The notes: generated by a model not told the origin, from the letters alone. A stretch of 64,000 nucleotides of DNA from Haliotis asinina (GCF_037392515.1 NC_090292.1:45497747-45561746); one strand, 5' to 3'; shown: positions 1 to 11,655, counted from the stretch's first letter. Made by a program: numbers and translations.

Positions 1-60
1 ATATCTCGAACACGAACGTCTATTTTTTCTTGTAGTTTATATCTCGAACACGAACGTTAG
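1..60. repeat. Terminal repeat motifs of parvovirus-like copy A
   Basis: Two copies of a unit containing TCGAACACGAACG sit about 40 bp apart, separated by a T-rich spacer. The same units occur three to four times at the matching end of copy B (18990-19110), together with an inverted version. The position beyond the VP end fits a remnant of a viral terminal repeat. This is inference; no full terminal hairpin is visible because the window starts here. Confidence 0.6.
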
Positions 61-151
61 AAACGTCACTCGTTTGTGTGTGGTACGTATCTTGGTTCTT
101 TTAATCCCCATGCTGTGCTTGCGTTTTGTGTTTGCTGTAGGCCTGGTTGGT

Positions 152-2880
152 CTACTGAATTTGTCTGTCTGCTTGGAATATTGCTGGTTTGACGCTTGGT
201 TGGTCTGGCCAGTCTCCTGGTACGAATTTTAGTTGTAGGCTTTGTTGTCTGTCGTCTTCTGTTTTTTGTTCGTTTGATGTGTTGAATTGTGCGCTGTTTT
301 TGTGATTTTCTGAATACCAGAATTGTAGTGTTGGATTGAAGTTCGGGAAGAGTGGTATTCTGTTTTGTATCAGCATTTCTACCTGTGCTCTGTAGATTAT
401 TCTTGCTTGAACGAATCCCGTGGTTATTGTCATCGTTGCTCCTCCTGTGGTGTACATTGGGTATACCACCAGGCTTGCTATCGGGCAGTATTCTGGGAAC
501 TGGTAGGCTAGATTTGTTGTTGTGTGTCTGATCTTGCTTGTACTCTGTTTCTACTCGTGTCCCAGTCTGATTGTATTTCGTAGGTGACAGGTGTGTATTT
601 GGGTGCTAGTTTTTCCCAGTTTTGTTTTCTTAGTGGTATTGGGTATTCGTGTTTTTGTTTCCATCCTGCTCTTTCGTACATTGCTCCGTTCATGATCCAC
701 TGTTTGGATGGATTTTCGTGCACGTATCCTACATCCACTTCTGGTGTTACTACGGTTGTTTCGAAATCTACTTTTTTCCTGGGATACCGTGTTTTCTATG
801 AGCCATTGTTTAAGGAACGTTCCCCCTATGATCAGTTTTGGTAGTATTGTTTCTTTGGGGTCTTGAGGCATTGGTTCCGTGAATTCCACGTTGTGTGTTC
901 CTCGGTCGTATATGTTGTTTCTTCCGTTTATGTACCAGGTGTCGTTTGGATCTAATTCGCTGACTCCGTTTGAAATGTTTAAGGGTGTTAAACTGTTGTC
1001 TTGATCCAAGTTTAGTAGCAGTTGAAAGTTTTGTGGTATTCCTTGTCTGGGTTGATTCATTCTCGTTCCCGGTGCCTCGAAGTGTCCTTGGAATCCTGTC
1101 ATTTCGAATCCGTAATTTATGACTCTGTATTTTAGTGCCAAGTTTTCGAATTCTCTCATGTCGGCCGGTGTCATTGATGTGCACATTTGTTGTACGGTAT
1201 GTAGGATAGCGGACTTGCCCATTCTATTTTCACCGTGTCGTCGTTGTTTGGTTTGTATTCGTCTGGTTGTATTCCCTTCGTTGCCTGGGCGTCTGTCCAG
1301 CTTCCGTGTTGTTTCCAGGTTGTTCTGTCCTTTACGGCTTTTTGTAGGTTGTTTTTGTAGTACTCACATGTGTTTTCAGTGTATATCGGTATTGTGACTA
1401 TGTAAGCTTTTTCGTACGTTCTTGTTACTTTTTGAAATCTTTGGTGGTCTGGATTGTTGAAGGGTCTGTTTGCTGCTGCGTTGACGTTCGCTCCTGCTCC
1501 CCTGTTGATGTCGGTTGCTGTTGCACCGTGATCTTTTGCTCCTGTTCCTGCCTGTGTTTGTGTGTTGCTTCCTCTCATGTTGCCTGAGGACTGTGGTGGA
1601 TCTGGTATCTGTGGTGTTAAAGTTAAACCAGTTGGTGTTTTTGTTTCGTGGTTTTTATTTCTCAGTTTTTGTAGGTTTTTTATTTCTTTTTTTAGTTGTT
1701 TTATTTTTGTGTCTATTTGTTTGTCGTTCAGAGTTGGATTTGGATTTATTTGTTCCACTATTTTTTTTAATGGCCCTTCGCTCTTGCTACGCTGTAGTCA
1801 AAGTCTGCTGCTTTTTCTCCTGCCTTTTTTAGATTGTCTCTGATTGATCCTTCATTGTTTTTTGCCCAGTCTTTTATGTTTGATAGTTTTGTTGTTGTTG
1901 TTTTGACTACTCCTTTGCCTTGTTTTTTTGCGAATCCTTTTATGTTTCCTAGTGTTTTGTCGTATTTGTGTGCTTCTGCTTTTAGGTTTCCTTTGTAATT
2001 GAATCTTTCTTTGTGTCTTGTTAAGTATTCGTGACTCGGTGTTCCGCATCTCCTAATTTGTGCTTTTCTGTGTTTTATGACCGGTCTTTCTAACAAGTCC
2101 GTGTCTTGGTATTCTTCGTCAATGTTTTGTATGAAGAACCATTTTTTTTCATTTTCGTCAAAATTCCACATGAGGTCGTCTGTGGGTTCCATGTCTGGTA
2201 AGTGTTGGTTGAACAACTGACTTTCTATTTGTGCGTTGTATAGATTGTGTATGTATTCTGGGTTATTTGCTCTTGTTGGATTGGACCAATCTGGTTTGTT
2301 TTTGTGTAGTTGTATTCTTTCGTAATGTCTTCTTTGTTCTGTAGTACCTTTCAACCATTTTCTGAATGATGGTGTCGGTCTTTTTTCATTGTACGGGTTC
2401 GTGAATTCTGCTAATTCTATGTCTCCGTCGTTACTTATTATTTGGTATCCTGCTCTTTTGTTTTTTATGTTTTCCCATCTTTGTTTTACGTTTTGCCATG
2501 ATTTGTTTAGTCTCTGTCATATGGGCCATCTTGTCGAAGTTAATCCTGTGTACGGTGTTTGTGTTATGGGTGCGTTTGTTATCGGGTACCATGCCTCTCC
2601 TTGCGTTTTTGGTGTTACTTCTTCCCCTTTTGCATTAACTCATCTTCCAAACCTTTGTCTGTTCCAGTTCCCGTGCGAGCTGAAGTGTTTTAATGGTCTT
2701 TTTTTTCTTATACGTAGTACTATACTAGGTCTCCTACTTCTAACGTTGAGTCTGCCTCTCCTTCTACCTATAAATTTTATACTCATTTTTCAAACCTGTG
2801 ACCGTTACCTGTTCGTCCAATATGGCTGCCGGAAGTCCTCTGCTAAATTGAAAACGAGGTTTGAAGGGGAGATAACTATT
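152..2880 (-). pseudogene. Parvovirus-like capsid (VP) region, copy A
   Basis: This is a fossil capsid region. On the minus strand it starts with a basic, Arg/Lys-rich N-terminal segment, followed by a Gly/Ala/Asn-rich linker and then the jelly-roll part with SPLSYIPYN, the MTPADM segment and the FQGHFEAPG segment. The C-terminal end holds the GDWPDQPSVKP stretch. The IPYN...MTP arrangement is characteristic of parvovirus VP proteins. I could not see the HDxxY phospholipase A2 signature of many VP1 proteins. The region is broken and no product is expected. It is almost identical by eye to 19226-21750. Confidence 0.8.
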
Positions 2881-2923
2881 TATTTTTTTAACAATCAATC
2901 ACCTCAAACTTCAAGGTTACAAG

Positions 2924-2946
2924 TGTTCGAGACACGAATGTTCGAG
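2924..2946. repeat. TTCGAG/ACACGAA motif pair at the VP-NS junction, copy A
   Basis: A short cluster of GTTCGAG and ACACGAA words lies between the VP and NS regions. It resembles the TCGAACACGAACG words at the element end, and a matching cluster occurs in copy B at 21778-21803. The location would suit a viral promoter or a binding site for the viral initiator, but this is inference. Confidence 0.4.
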
Positions 2947-2958
2947 AATGCGAAGAGT

Positions 2959-4721
2959 TCAATGTAATACCAACATGTGTTCGATCCCGAACTTGTCGGT
3001 GACATAGTCTATGTCCGGATCTTCTTGGCACTTGACATGGTCATGGTCCATGATGGTCCAGTCGCATCTGCAACACTTGATCTGGCCGGAGTGGCATCCT
3101 CTCGTCATTATCGTGTCGTTATAGTCACAACTTCTGCGACGTTTGGTGTAGATTTCAGCGATAGTGTCTTGTTCGTTGACGTGAAGGGATGTAACTTCTC
3201 CTTTTGTTCTGTCTTCGTGTTGTCGTAGTAGGTTTAGCACATGTTTATAAAAGTTCTTTTCTTCGTCATTGAAGTCTTCCCATAGTCTGCCTTTTGCTGG
3301 AGCGTTGGTGTTTCTGCCGAATTTCCACTGCTCGTCGAATAGCTTCAACGTTGTTACGAGCTCTACGTCTTTTACCATAGTACTCTGTCCGTGGTTTTCT
3401 GTTTCTTGGTTGGTGGTGCTGCTGCTATCTGGAGTCGGACTTTTTCCTGTTCTTTCACCATTTCTGCCGCTTCCTTCAGGGCTTGATTGATATTCTCGAC
3501 TTCTTCCAGGTACTGTCTGAACTTCCACGCTATGTGTTTCTTGAAGGTGGTTGTCTTGAAATGTCCTTGGTCGCTTGGCTTGCTGTACTGCATGAGCAGA
3601 GGACGAGTAGAACACGTCGGCAACAGAATAGTCGCTTTGTCCAGGATCAGTATCTCGTATATCCCGCTTTCTTCTAATTCGTCTCTCGTCATTTTGCTCG
3701 TTTTCATGATCCAGAATTCTTCTTCGCAGTTGTCGTGGTTTTGTTGACACCACCTTTCTGGGAGCTTGAGGTGTGTTGTTCGGCACGATGGGAGTCCGAC
3801 TGGTGTCCGACTGGCGGCTCGTCTCGCACCTGGAAACGGGAGTACAGATAGGAGCATTGCTTTCTCGATTCCATACTGTTTCTGGCGATTCGTCGCTCAG
3901 TTCGTCCAAGTCAACTATCGTCTCGTCTTGTGTGTATTGTGGTAATTGTAATAGTTCTTGGTCAAAACTGTCATCGAGTATAATGCAGAGCTCTTGTTTT
4001 TTTTGTTTGTTCCATTTCATGAAAGAGTGTTTGCCACATTCCTGGATTGAGTTGTTTTGTGACATGTTTCAGGAATGGGGCCTGTTTGGCTTTGTATTGG
4101 TAAGTTCTGGCGTCTATGGCTGTTTTGGCTATGGGAAAATATTTCGTGATGCTGTTGTTGGTTGTGATAAGTACGGGCGTTCGTTTTAGTAGGGTGTCTC
4201 CCTGATTTTTTTTGTGAACCATAGTTTCTGCGCCCTCGAAGATGAGTTTGCATTCCTCCATTAGAGCGTCATCGGCTATGTATGGTTCCTCTATGAGTAT
4301 CAGATTTTTATCGACGCAGTCCTGCCAGACAAAATTGTAGCAGCTTCCCATTTTGACCTCCGCGTAGAAGCGTGTTATCGGAATGAGACTGCGCACTAGC
4401 AGCGATTTACCGCTATTGGGTTGGCCTAATAGAACAAACGTGTTTTTCTTGTTTTTTTGTTTAGCACTGAACTCAGTTCTTCTAAGAACTGGTCTTTGTC
4501 CCATCCGTTGTGTTTGGCTATTTTGTTGAAAATTTGCGTACTGGTTTCAACAGTTTCGTATTTGTTGGTGTCTGTCGTGTTGTTGTTTTCGTATTCGTTC
4601 ATGAGCTCGTCGAAGCTCAGTGTTTGCGTTCTCTGGCATTCTAAGGCCATGGCCTTCAGTGTTGTAGTTTGCGCCTGCTATTATCGAAAATAGTTGAGTG
4701 CTTTCTTTCTTGGATAATTTG
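2959..4721 (-). pseudogene. Parvovirus-like NS region (helicase and C-terminal part), copy A
   Basis: This is the fossil of the replication protein NS1. The minus strand encodes an SF3 helicase with Walker A GQPNSGKS, Walker B LILIEEP and a C motif ending ITTNN, with the QDCVDK and FEGAETMVHKK segments typical of parvoviral NS1. Downstream follow a charged low-complexity stretch and a C-terminal Cys/His cluster (CHSGQIKCCRCDW, then HDHVKC) that may have bound zinc. Over about 3370-3860 a second frame with a coiled-coil-like segment overlaps the charged stretch. The N-terminal nickase part lies beyond LINE-1 at 10722-11348. It is broken. Confidence 0.85.
4708..4721. repeat. Left target site duplication of LINE-1
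   Basis: The 14 bases TCTTGGATAATTTG are repeated exactly at 10708-10721, directly after the LINE-1 tail. The duplication shows that LINE-1 inserted by target-primed reverse transcription into the viral fossil. Up to three bases may instead belong to the tail. Confidence 0.95.
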
Positions 4722-4778
4722 GCACCCGTGGCGAGCCACCTCCTCGTGGTGGGTGCTGGGTAATGCCAAGAGCTCGCC
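4722..4778 (+). ncRNA. HDV-like self-cleaving ribozyme at the LINE-1 5' end
   Basis: The first 57 nt fit the HDV-like nested double pseudoknot. P1 pairs GCACCCG with TGGGTGC, the last pair being G-U. P2 pairs GGCGAGC with GCTCGCC. P3 pairs CCAC with GTGG around a CTCCTC loop, like the HDV L3 loop. The segment before P2' reads CCAAGA, giving a C-N-A-A match to HDV C75. P4 is very short or absent. The predicted cleavage site is directly before the first base, which is also the element end defined by the target duplication. Such ribozymes are known to free LINE RNAs from read-through transcripts. Confidence 0.8.
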
Positions 4779-5306
4779 GACACCCCCGTAGTGGACCCGG
4801 GGGGATATTTGGTCCACCAACTCGTTTGCCGTGGGTTGCGGCCTGTCTCGGCGGAGGAGGGGATCCTGGTGGTTGAGGGCAATAGGGGCCTGCAATCGTG
4901 TTCCTGTTGCTCAATACACCACTTTGGCCCTGACTTCGCCTAGACGGGTGGTCGAATGGGCCCGGTTCGACCAATCGGCTGGTCATGCCAAGCCCTTTGC
5001 GTGGATTATGTAATTGTACAAATTTGATTTTATATTGTTTCAATTTAGGTCTTGGCTTTTCACTCATATAGCACTTGTAAATTTGAAAAGTGATGTTATC
5101 AACTTTGCCTAGAGTCTAATGCCCAGAAGGCGGTGGCTCATGGGCCAATCTGGTAGATCGATTAATTTTCTATTAATCTTCTGCTGGAGTATACCGTTTC
5201 AGTATCCTTGGTGCTACCAGTCGGAGACCCACTGGTGTATAGCATTGTCCATGTGATACTCGGTGGAGGGTGGGGAGCTGGAATGGTGAACTTTCTATTA
5301 TTAACC

Positions 5307-6511
5307 ATGGCTCAACCAAAAAAACAAACGAGCACTAGATGAGTGTTTGTCCTCTGATGATGAAAATATCACAAACAGATATCCAGATACATGGAGTAGA
5401 TTCTTGGTTGTATCTTCGACTGATGGTGAACCACTCAAGCTAAATCCGTTTGCCACATCAAAAGCAATTTATGGACTTGTTGGTGATGTCCAAGCTGTCA
5501 GAAAAATTAGATCAGGGTTTCTCCTCATAGAGTGTAAAACAGCAAAACAATCAGCTACCCTCATAGCCACAAAACAGCTTGCAAATACTCAAGTTTCAGT
5601 TTCTCCTCACAAGTCTTTGAACAGTAGCAAAGGCATCTTGAGGGACAGAGACCGCTGGCTTGCCCACATGAGTGAAAAGGAAATAGTTACTGAACTGCAA
5701 CACCAAGAAGTCACTCATGTTAAACGATTCACGTTTAAGAAAAATGGAGAAACTTTGAATACCAACACCTACTTAATTTCTTTTTCTCAACCCCAACACC
5801 CAAAGTACATAAAAGCTGGATATTGTAACATCGAAGTGGAACAGTATATTCCAAACCCACTTCGTTGTTACAAGTGTCAAAAGTTTGGTCACGGTGCCCA
5901 ATCCTGCAGAAATCGTGCAACATGCTATAGATGTGGTAAAGATGATCATGAAGGTTCTGACTGTTTGTCTTCTCCAAAATGTGTCAATTGTCTTGGAGAT
6001 CATATGTCTTCGTCAAAGTCATGTCTGGAAACGTGGATATGAAATTGTCAAAATCAAAATCCAAAAGAATGTCACATATCATGAGGCAAAACGTTTAGTT
6101 AATGTAGCCTCCCCTCAGTCATCGGGTGTACCATATTCTACAGTTGTTGCTCGCCCCAATACTAAGTCTGTTCTGTCAGTTGCATGTCAGACTGATCTCA
6201 CCTGGGTTGAAGCTGACAAACACACTTTAATTGCATCAGATTCTACTGTTGATAAACACCATGCAACATCAGCTTGCCAGACTGAATCACAGACAGTATC
6301 TCCTGTTGTGAAAAATCCTTGTCAAAAAGTGGATTACAGACAAAAAACTGATCGAGTACAAAAGGGATCACGTGATCCTGTACAAATCTATAACAAGTTT
6401 CAACTGTTAGAAGACATGGACGTCTCTCCTCATCCCCGTGCGCGAAATAGAAGCAGTTCGCCTCGGAAGGGGAAAAGTCGGTCCCCAGTACTACCACCTG
6501 CTATAAAATGA
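5307..6511 (+). pseudogene. LINE-1 ORF1 (gag-like RNA-binding protein)
   Basis: The product coats element RNA. The visible order is an acidic N terminus, an RRM-like region (WSRFLVVSS to VKRFTF), three CCHC knuckles (first CYKCQKFGHGAQSC), an ACQTDLTWV motif and a basic, Ser/Arg-rich tail. The ATG at 5307 matches the start used in sister copies. A frameshift just after the start and another near 6030 separate N-terminal, central and C-terminal parts. The stop overlaps the ORF2 ATG as ATGA at 6508-6511. Confidence 0.85.
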
Positions 6512-9500
6512 ACAGTAACTCCTTAATCCAATGGAATTGCAGAGGACTTAGGACAAATTTTAATGAAGTACAGTTATTAGCACAGGATTTTAAACCATCA
6601 GCATTTAGTTTTCAAGAAACATACTTGAAACAAAATGATAAGTTCGAATTGCGTAAATACCATTCTTATCATTCTTTTTCACCCCCTGGTGACAAAGCCA
6701 CTGGTGGATCTTCCATATTGGTGAGACATGGTATAATTCATAGCCCTGTTCCTCTTCGTCTTACTTTACATATAACCCTTACTCTTTGTTCCTTGTATAT
6801 CTCCCTTTCTTCCATTCTCCATCAGAATGATCTTCAAGATTTGTATAACCAATTACCAAAACCCTGTATCATAATGGGTGATCTCAATGGTCATAACCCA
6901 TTATGGGGAAGTCCTGATGCCAACAGTAAAGGGAAAGTTCTTGAAGAGTTTATATCTGATAATAATTTATGTATACTCAATGATGGCTCTGACACATATT
7001 TACATCCTGGAACGGGAACATATTCTTCCTTAGACCTGTCACTCACTGATTCAAACGTTTATAATGAGTTTGAATGGTCAGTCCATAATGATCTTTGTGG
7101 TAGTGACCATTTTCCTACAGTACTTACAGCAATTAACCCTTCCGATGATCCGCCTGTAACAAGATGGAATTTTTCAAAGGCCAATTGGCCATTATTTCAG
7201 GCCATCTGCCTTAAGGAACTTAAATCAGACCTTTTCATGGATGTACCTGATCCAATTAAAATGTTCTCTGACAAACTGAAACATATAGCTGATGAAACTA
7301 TTCATAAGTCCTCTGTAAATCCGCACATCCGTAAACCATGGTTTAATGATGAATGCAAACAGGCTAGGAAAAAGAGGAAGAAAGCAGAGAAATATTTTCG
7401 TCTTCATCCCACTGTTCATAACTTAAATAATGTAAAAATCAGTTACGCTAAAGCTCGACGAACGTTTAAACACATTAAACGTCATACTTGGAAAAATTTC
7501 GTTTCCAAAATAAATTCCCGTACTCCTATGTCAAGGGTATGGAATATGATCCAAAAAATTAAAGGCAAGGGTTCCAAATCCAGTAGTATTCAGCATCTCA
7601 AAAATGATAATAACATACTAACTGAAAAAAATGATATTGCAAACAAGTTGGGTGAAACTTTGGCTAAACATTCGTCCTCCTCAAATTATCATCCAAAATT
7701 CCAGACTTATCAAACACACCAAGAGAAGAAACCAGTGAATTTTAAATCTGATAATGGTGAAGATTATAATGAGGTATTTTCATTACATGAACTTCATACT
7801 GCGCTATCACAGGCTCACGACACTGCAACAGGACCTGATGATATCCATTACCAACTCTTAAAACACTTGCCTGAATCATGTCTCGAAACGTTACTTGGCA
7901 TTTTTGACCATATTTGGATAACACAACATTTTCCCCCTTCATGGCGGAACGCCGTAGTTGTTCCTATTCCAAAGCCTGGGAGGGATCATACAGATCCATC
8001 AAATTACCGACCTATTTCCTTAACTAGCTGTGTTTGCAAAACCATGGAGCGAATGGTAAATAATCGCTTAGTTTGGTTTTTGGAAACCAACAATCTGATT
8101 ACTGATATACAATGTGGTTTTCGTAAAAACCGAAGCACAATTGACCACTTGGTTCGTTTGGAATCATTTGTAAAAAATTCTTTCATTAAAAAACAACATG
8201 CAGTATCAATCTTTTTTGATCTCGAAAAAGCATATGATACTACTTGGAAGCATGGTATTTTGAAAGATTTATATTCTTTTGGGTTGAGAGGTCGCTTGCC
8301 TCAGTGTATATCCAATTTTTTAAATGACAGACAGTTTCAAGTACGTGTGGGATCAACCCTCTCAGATTATTTTCATCAAGATCAGGGTGTTCCACAAGGC
8401 AGTATTTTGTCTGTGACTTTGTTTAGTATTAAAATCAATAGTCTTTCTAAGGTTTTAAGTGATTCAGTAGATGGATCACTATTTGTGGATGATTTTAATG
8501 TTTCTTGTAGAGGTAGAATATGCATACAATAGAGAGGCAATTACAAATTTGTCTCAATAAAATTGAAAAATGGTCACTTGAAAACGGGTTTAAATTCTCT
8601 ATGACAAAAACTAATTGTTTGCATTTCTACAGAAAGTATAAACCGCATAAAGATCCAGAACTATTTTTAGATGGCACCCCCATCAAAGTAGTAAAGGAGG
8701 CCAAGTTCTTGGGTCTTATTTTCGACTCACATCTACCCCACATTAAATCCCTTAAAACTAAATGCCTGAAGGCACTTGATCTGTTAAAAGTTGTTTCCAA
8801 TTCAAAGTGGGGAGGAGACCAAACTACCCTACTCCACTTATACAGATCGCTCATCCGTTCGAAACTTGATTACGGCTCCATCGTTTATGGCGGAGCCTGT
8901 AAAAGCAACCTCAAACTACTTGATTCTATCCACCATCAAGGTTTAAAACTATGTCTTGGGTCATTTAGAACTTCTCCCATTGACAGTCTTTACGTTGAGG
9001 CCGATGAGCCATCTCTTACTCAACGACGTATAAAACTCTCCTTACAGTATATAACAAAATTATATTCTAATGAAGCCAACCCTGCATTTGATTGTGTTTT
9101 TAATCCTCTTTATGAGGATCAGTACTATAAAAAATCTTCTCTTGTTCCGCCTCTGGGACTTAGAGTGAAACCTTTTCTGTCTGCTTGCGGCATTGAGCTA
9201 GCCAATATATCTCCTTCCCGTCTACTTTCGTCTCCACCTTGGCAGTTAGTTAGACCCGAAGTTGACCTAACACTGACAAGTTTTAAAAAATCAGAAACAA
9301 ATGAATTACAATATAAACAAGAATATAATCAATTAAAAAGTAAGTATAATACATACAAATCTTTATTTACAGATGGGTCCAAGGATGGTGGCGCAGTGGC
9401 TTGTGCCACTGTCATTGCATCCAGAACAATATCTTTCAGATTACCAGATAATAGTTCTATTTTCACAGCAGAAGCAAACGCAATATTAACTGCTCTTAAA

Positions 9501-10160
9501 TATATTGAAAGGCATCCCAGACATAAACAGTATATTATCTATTCTGATTCTCTTTCTTGCCTCCAGGCAATTAAAAACATGTCATGTAAACATCCACTTT
9601 TAATAGAAATAATTGAATTGTATAATAATCTTGCTACTGGCCAATACGACATCGTCTTTTGTTGGTTACCCAGCCATGTAGGCATTTCTGGCAACACAAT
9701 GGCCGATCTTGCTGCCAAGGCAGCACTCAAAAAATCCGTGACTCCACTTCTTGTCCCGTACTCTAATTATAAAGCTACCATTAGATCGTATATTCGAGAT
9801 CTGATGCAAAAGAGGTGGGACACCCAAGTGGGTGTAAATAAATGACATGCAATAAAACCTTATATTGGTTATACCCACTTGGGTTGTCAGTCCAGATTTC
9901 AGGAGGTCATTATGCGGCGATGTCGTATTGGCCATACGAGATATACTCATGAATATCTTTTGAAAGGTGAGGATCCTCCGTTCTGCATCCCTTGTGATGA
10001 AAGAATCACAGTCAAGCATGTCTTGCTTGACTGTGTTGAATATTCCATCACAAGGGATCAGTATTTTAATTCACAAACAATGAAGGATCTTTTTAGCAAT
10101 GTTAGCCCTCATTTAATTATTGCATTTTTAAAGGAATTAGATTTATTAACTGAACTGTAA
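6508..10160 (+). pseudogene. LINE-1 ORF2 (endonuclease, reverse transcriptase, RNase H)
   Basis: An AP-like endonuclease begins with IQWNCRGLRTN and continues through QETYLK, GDLNGHNPLWG and GSDHFP. The reverse transcriptase has KPGRDHTDPSNYRPISLTS, FFDLEKAYDTTW, QGVPQGSILS and the catalytic FVDDF. RNase H has FTDGSKDGG, TAEANA, YSDSLS and LPSHVGISGNTMADLAAK. A Cys/His tail (GHTRYTHEY, then CIPCDERITVKHVLLDC) ends the protein. A frameshift lies near 8520, a TGA replaces a leucine codon at 9843, and a few residues are missing between endonuclease motifs near 6750. Family length is about 1,210 residues. Confidence 0.92.
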
Positions 10161-10707
10161 ATAGATAAATATTTTATAATTGGAAGATTTAATTAGTGAC
10201 TCAAACCGTTAGTGGCTGTACCCTTGAAGGGGGTTGAAGTACCGTAAAATAATTGTCCTCCTGAGAGGGTACATAAGTCCAAAAACATTTGAAGTAAATT
10301 TAAGTTTTCCAGCTTTTTAATCGTGAAATGTTTTTAGTTTATGGCTAGATTTGTCTAAATTGCTAACAGCTGAAGGGATGATGTAAATCCAACTAGGGTC
10401 CATGCAGGAAGCAAATGTACTGTAAGTCCCCATGGCCCTTAGTATGGTGATCTACCTTCAGTTGTTGGCAACCTATAGCTCATTTTTATATTGTATTGTC
10501 CTGTATAGATACATTGTTTTAGGTCTATTCACTAGTTTTACATTCTACTCTGTGATATCCTAGTTAATTTTACTGTCCTTTGTCGACAGGGTTTTACAAC
10601 GTATGTGCTATTAATTCATTTGTACTTTCATAATTACTCGTTCTCGTCACGATATGGCTGCAATATTGCCGATGTGACGTTAAATATTAACTCACTCACT
10701 CACTCAC
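10161..10707 (+). other. LINE-1 3' UTR and (ACTC)n tail
   Basis: This 3' UTR is the most abundant sequence in the window. Blocks recur in every copy: GAAGGGGGTTGAAGTA, TCCTCCTGAGAGGGTAC, AGGGTCCATGCAGG, a stretch around GTAAGTCCCCATGG, and a terminal block (CGATATGGCTGCAATATTGC, GATGTGACGTTAAATATTAA) followed by ACTC repeats. Insertions made of only the terminal block occur at 42739-42800, so this end probably suffices for recognition by the reverse transcriptase. Confidence 0.85.
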
Positions 10708-11350
10708 TCTTGGATAATTTGTTTTGATTGTAAACCGTGAGTATTTCTCCCTGTTGTTTTATATTGTGGGTTTGAATCAGTCTGATGAGAAATTGCAGGT
10801 TTTGGGCATTTTTTGTTTCTTTTTCGTTTTTTGGCGATTTTTCCTGCCCTCTTTCTGTTTGTTGTTGTTGTGTTTTTTCTCTGAGTGTTTGCCAGTGTTC
10901 CGTTTCGTGTCTCACCGTTCATGGTGACATATCTCAGCCATCCTTCTACGTTGCGCATTTTTTATGCGCGTTGGGAAGTCTGTTTGGGGCATAGTTTCGT
11001 TTGCAATGCATGTTGAATTTCGCGTACGCAGTTTTTAGTGATGTGATAGAGGAAGGTTGTTTTGATACCGACATGGAGGTGGTGTACGCCGCCCCACGGT
11101 TTTTGTCTATTCTCGCGACCTACGGTGTTTGTAGTGCATGTTTTTGTTTCAGCTGGGTGATCTACGATGATGTAGTCTTTGTTGATGCTTTTTAACATGT
11201 CATTGACTTTAGTACTAAGGTCAGATTTGTCGTACTTTTCGTAAGGTACTAACGTTTGAATCACCATACTCCAATAAGAAGAATCTTGTTGGCAATGCTC
11301 CTTAACTTGTTGTTGATTTCCTCTTCCCTGTTCCATATTGTCCTCCATCT
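10708..11350 (-). pseudogene. Parvovirus-like copy A, NS N-terminal block (HUH nickase)
   Basis: The fossil resumes here after LINE-1. The minus strand encodes the start of an NS1-like protein. The segment VHHLHVGIK is a clear HUH motif, the metal-binding His pair of rolling-circle initiators. It lies about 85 residues after the likely start at 11348. The matching part of copy B lies at about 23500-24135. This block confirms that copy A once continued across 4721. It is broken; no repair is implied. Confidence 0.82.
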
Positions 11351-11584
11351 ACGACCCGGTAGTTGACTGACACTGCTTGTATTGTGTGGCATGAAGCCAG
11401 CACTGCGTCGCTCAACCTGGCTGTGAAGACGGCAGGCCGCCTCAGTGCAAGATTGTGACATCGACAGCAGTGAGACGTCACTGTCACTGTACAAAATAGC
11501 GCCACGTCAGCTGAGTGAAACTGTGCTCAGTTTGAGGTCACTGAGTACAGCGACATGTAAAGAAACAGTTTGGTGTTGTATGTT
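11351..11584. other. Flank between copy A and LINE-2
   Basis: No gene is supported. The stretch is rich in CACTG/CAGTG words, such as GTGAGACGTCACTGTCACTG. It could be host DNA or the outer, decayed terminus of the viral fossil. It is continuous with 17706 onward once LINE-2 is set aside. Confidence 0.4.
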
Positions 11585-11598
11585 TCAGAATTCGAGAG
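11585..11598. repeat. Left target site duplication of LINE-2
   Basis: The bases TCAGAATTCGAGAG recur at 17692-17705, directly after the LINE-2 tail. The first two or three bases can also be read as tail. Confidence 0.95.
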
Positions 11599-11655
11599 GC
11601 ACCCGTGGCGAGCCACCTCCTCGTGGTGGGTGCTGGGTAACGCGAAGAGCTCGCC
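11599..11655 (+). ncRNA. HDV-like self-cleaving ribozyme at the LINE-2 5' end
   Basis: The same 57-nt fold as in LINE-1: P1 GCACCCG/TGGGTGC, P2 GGCGAGC/GCTCGCC and P3 CCAC/GTGG with loop CTCCTC. Here the segment before P2' is CGAAGA, matching HDV C75-G-A-A even more closely than the CCAAGA of the other copies. The start coincides with the end of the target duplication. Confidence 0.8.

Larger units (their letters stand above)
1..4721 (-). mobile_element. Endogenous parvovirus-like element, copy A, VP-side block
   Basis: This is the larger block of a densovirus/parvovirus-like fossil in minus sense. Reading on the minus strand the order is NS, a short junction, VP, then terminal repeats, as in monosense parvoviruses. 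The family call rests on an SF3 helicase with parvoviral NS1 motifs and a capsid region with a parvovirus-like segment around IPYN and MTPADM. The block ends at 4721, where LINE-1 has inserted, and resumes at 10708. Without LINE-1 the fossil is about 5.3 kb, a normal parvovirus genome length. It is broken, with an estimated five to ten breaks. It predates LINE-1, which is itself decayed. The VP-side end lies at or beyond the window start. Confidence 0.85.
4722..10707 (+). mobile_element. LINE-1: full-length I/Nimb-like non-LTR retrotransposon
   Basis: A nearly full-length copy of about 6 kb. It has a GC-rich 5' UTR starting with an HDV-like ribozyme, ORF1, ORF2, a 3' UTR of about 550 bp and an (ACTC)n tail. 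The RNase H domain at the end of ORF2 and the CCHC ORF1 place it in the I-like group of LINEs; Nimb is the closest name I can suggest, without a phylogeny. It lies inside parvovirus-like copy A with a 14-bp target duplication. Its ORFs carry a few frameshifts and one stop, so it is no longer autonomous. It is a moderately old insertion, younger than the viral fossil. Confidence 0.93.

Noticed and set aside
152-2880. Phospholipase A2 domain in the fossil capsid
   Set aside because: Neither the calcium-binding loop nor the HDxxY signature could be seen in either copy.
2389-3490. Several plus-strand open frames rich in Phe, Leu and Cys across the viral fossils
   Set aside because: They are antisense shadows of the minus-strand viral regions; the composition reflects T-rich complementary sequence.
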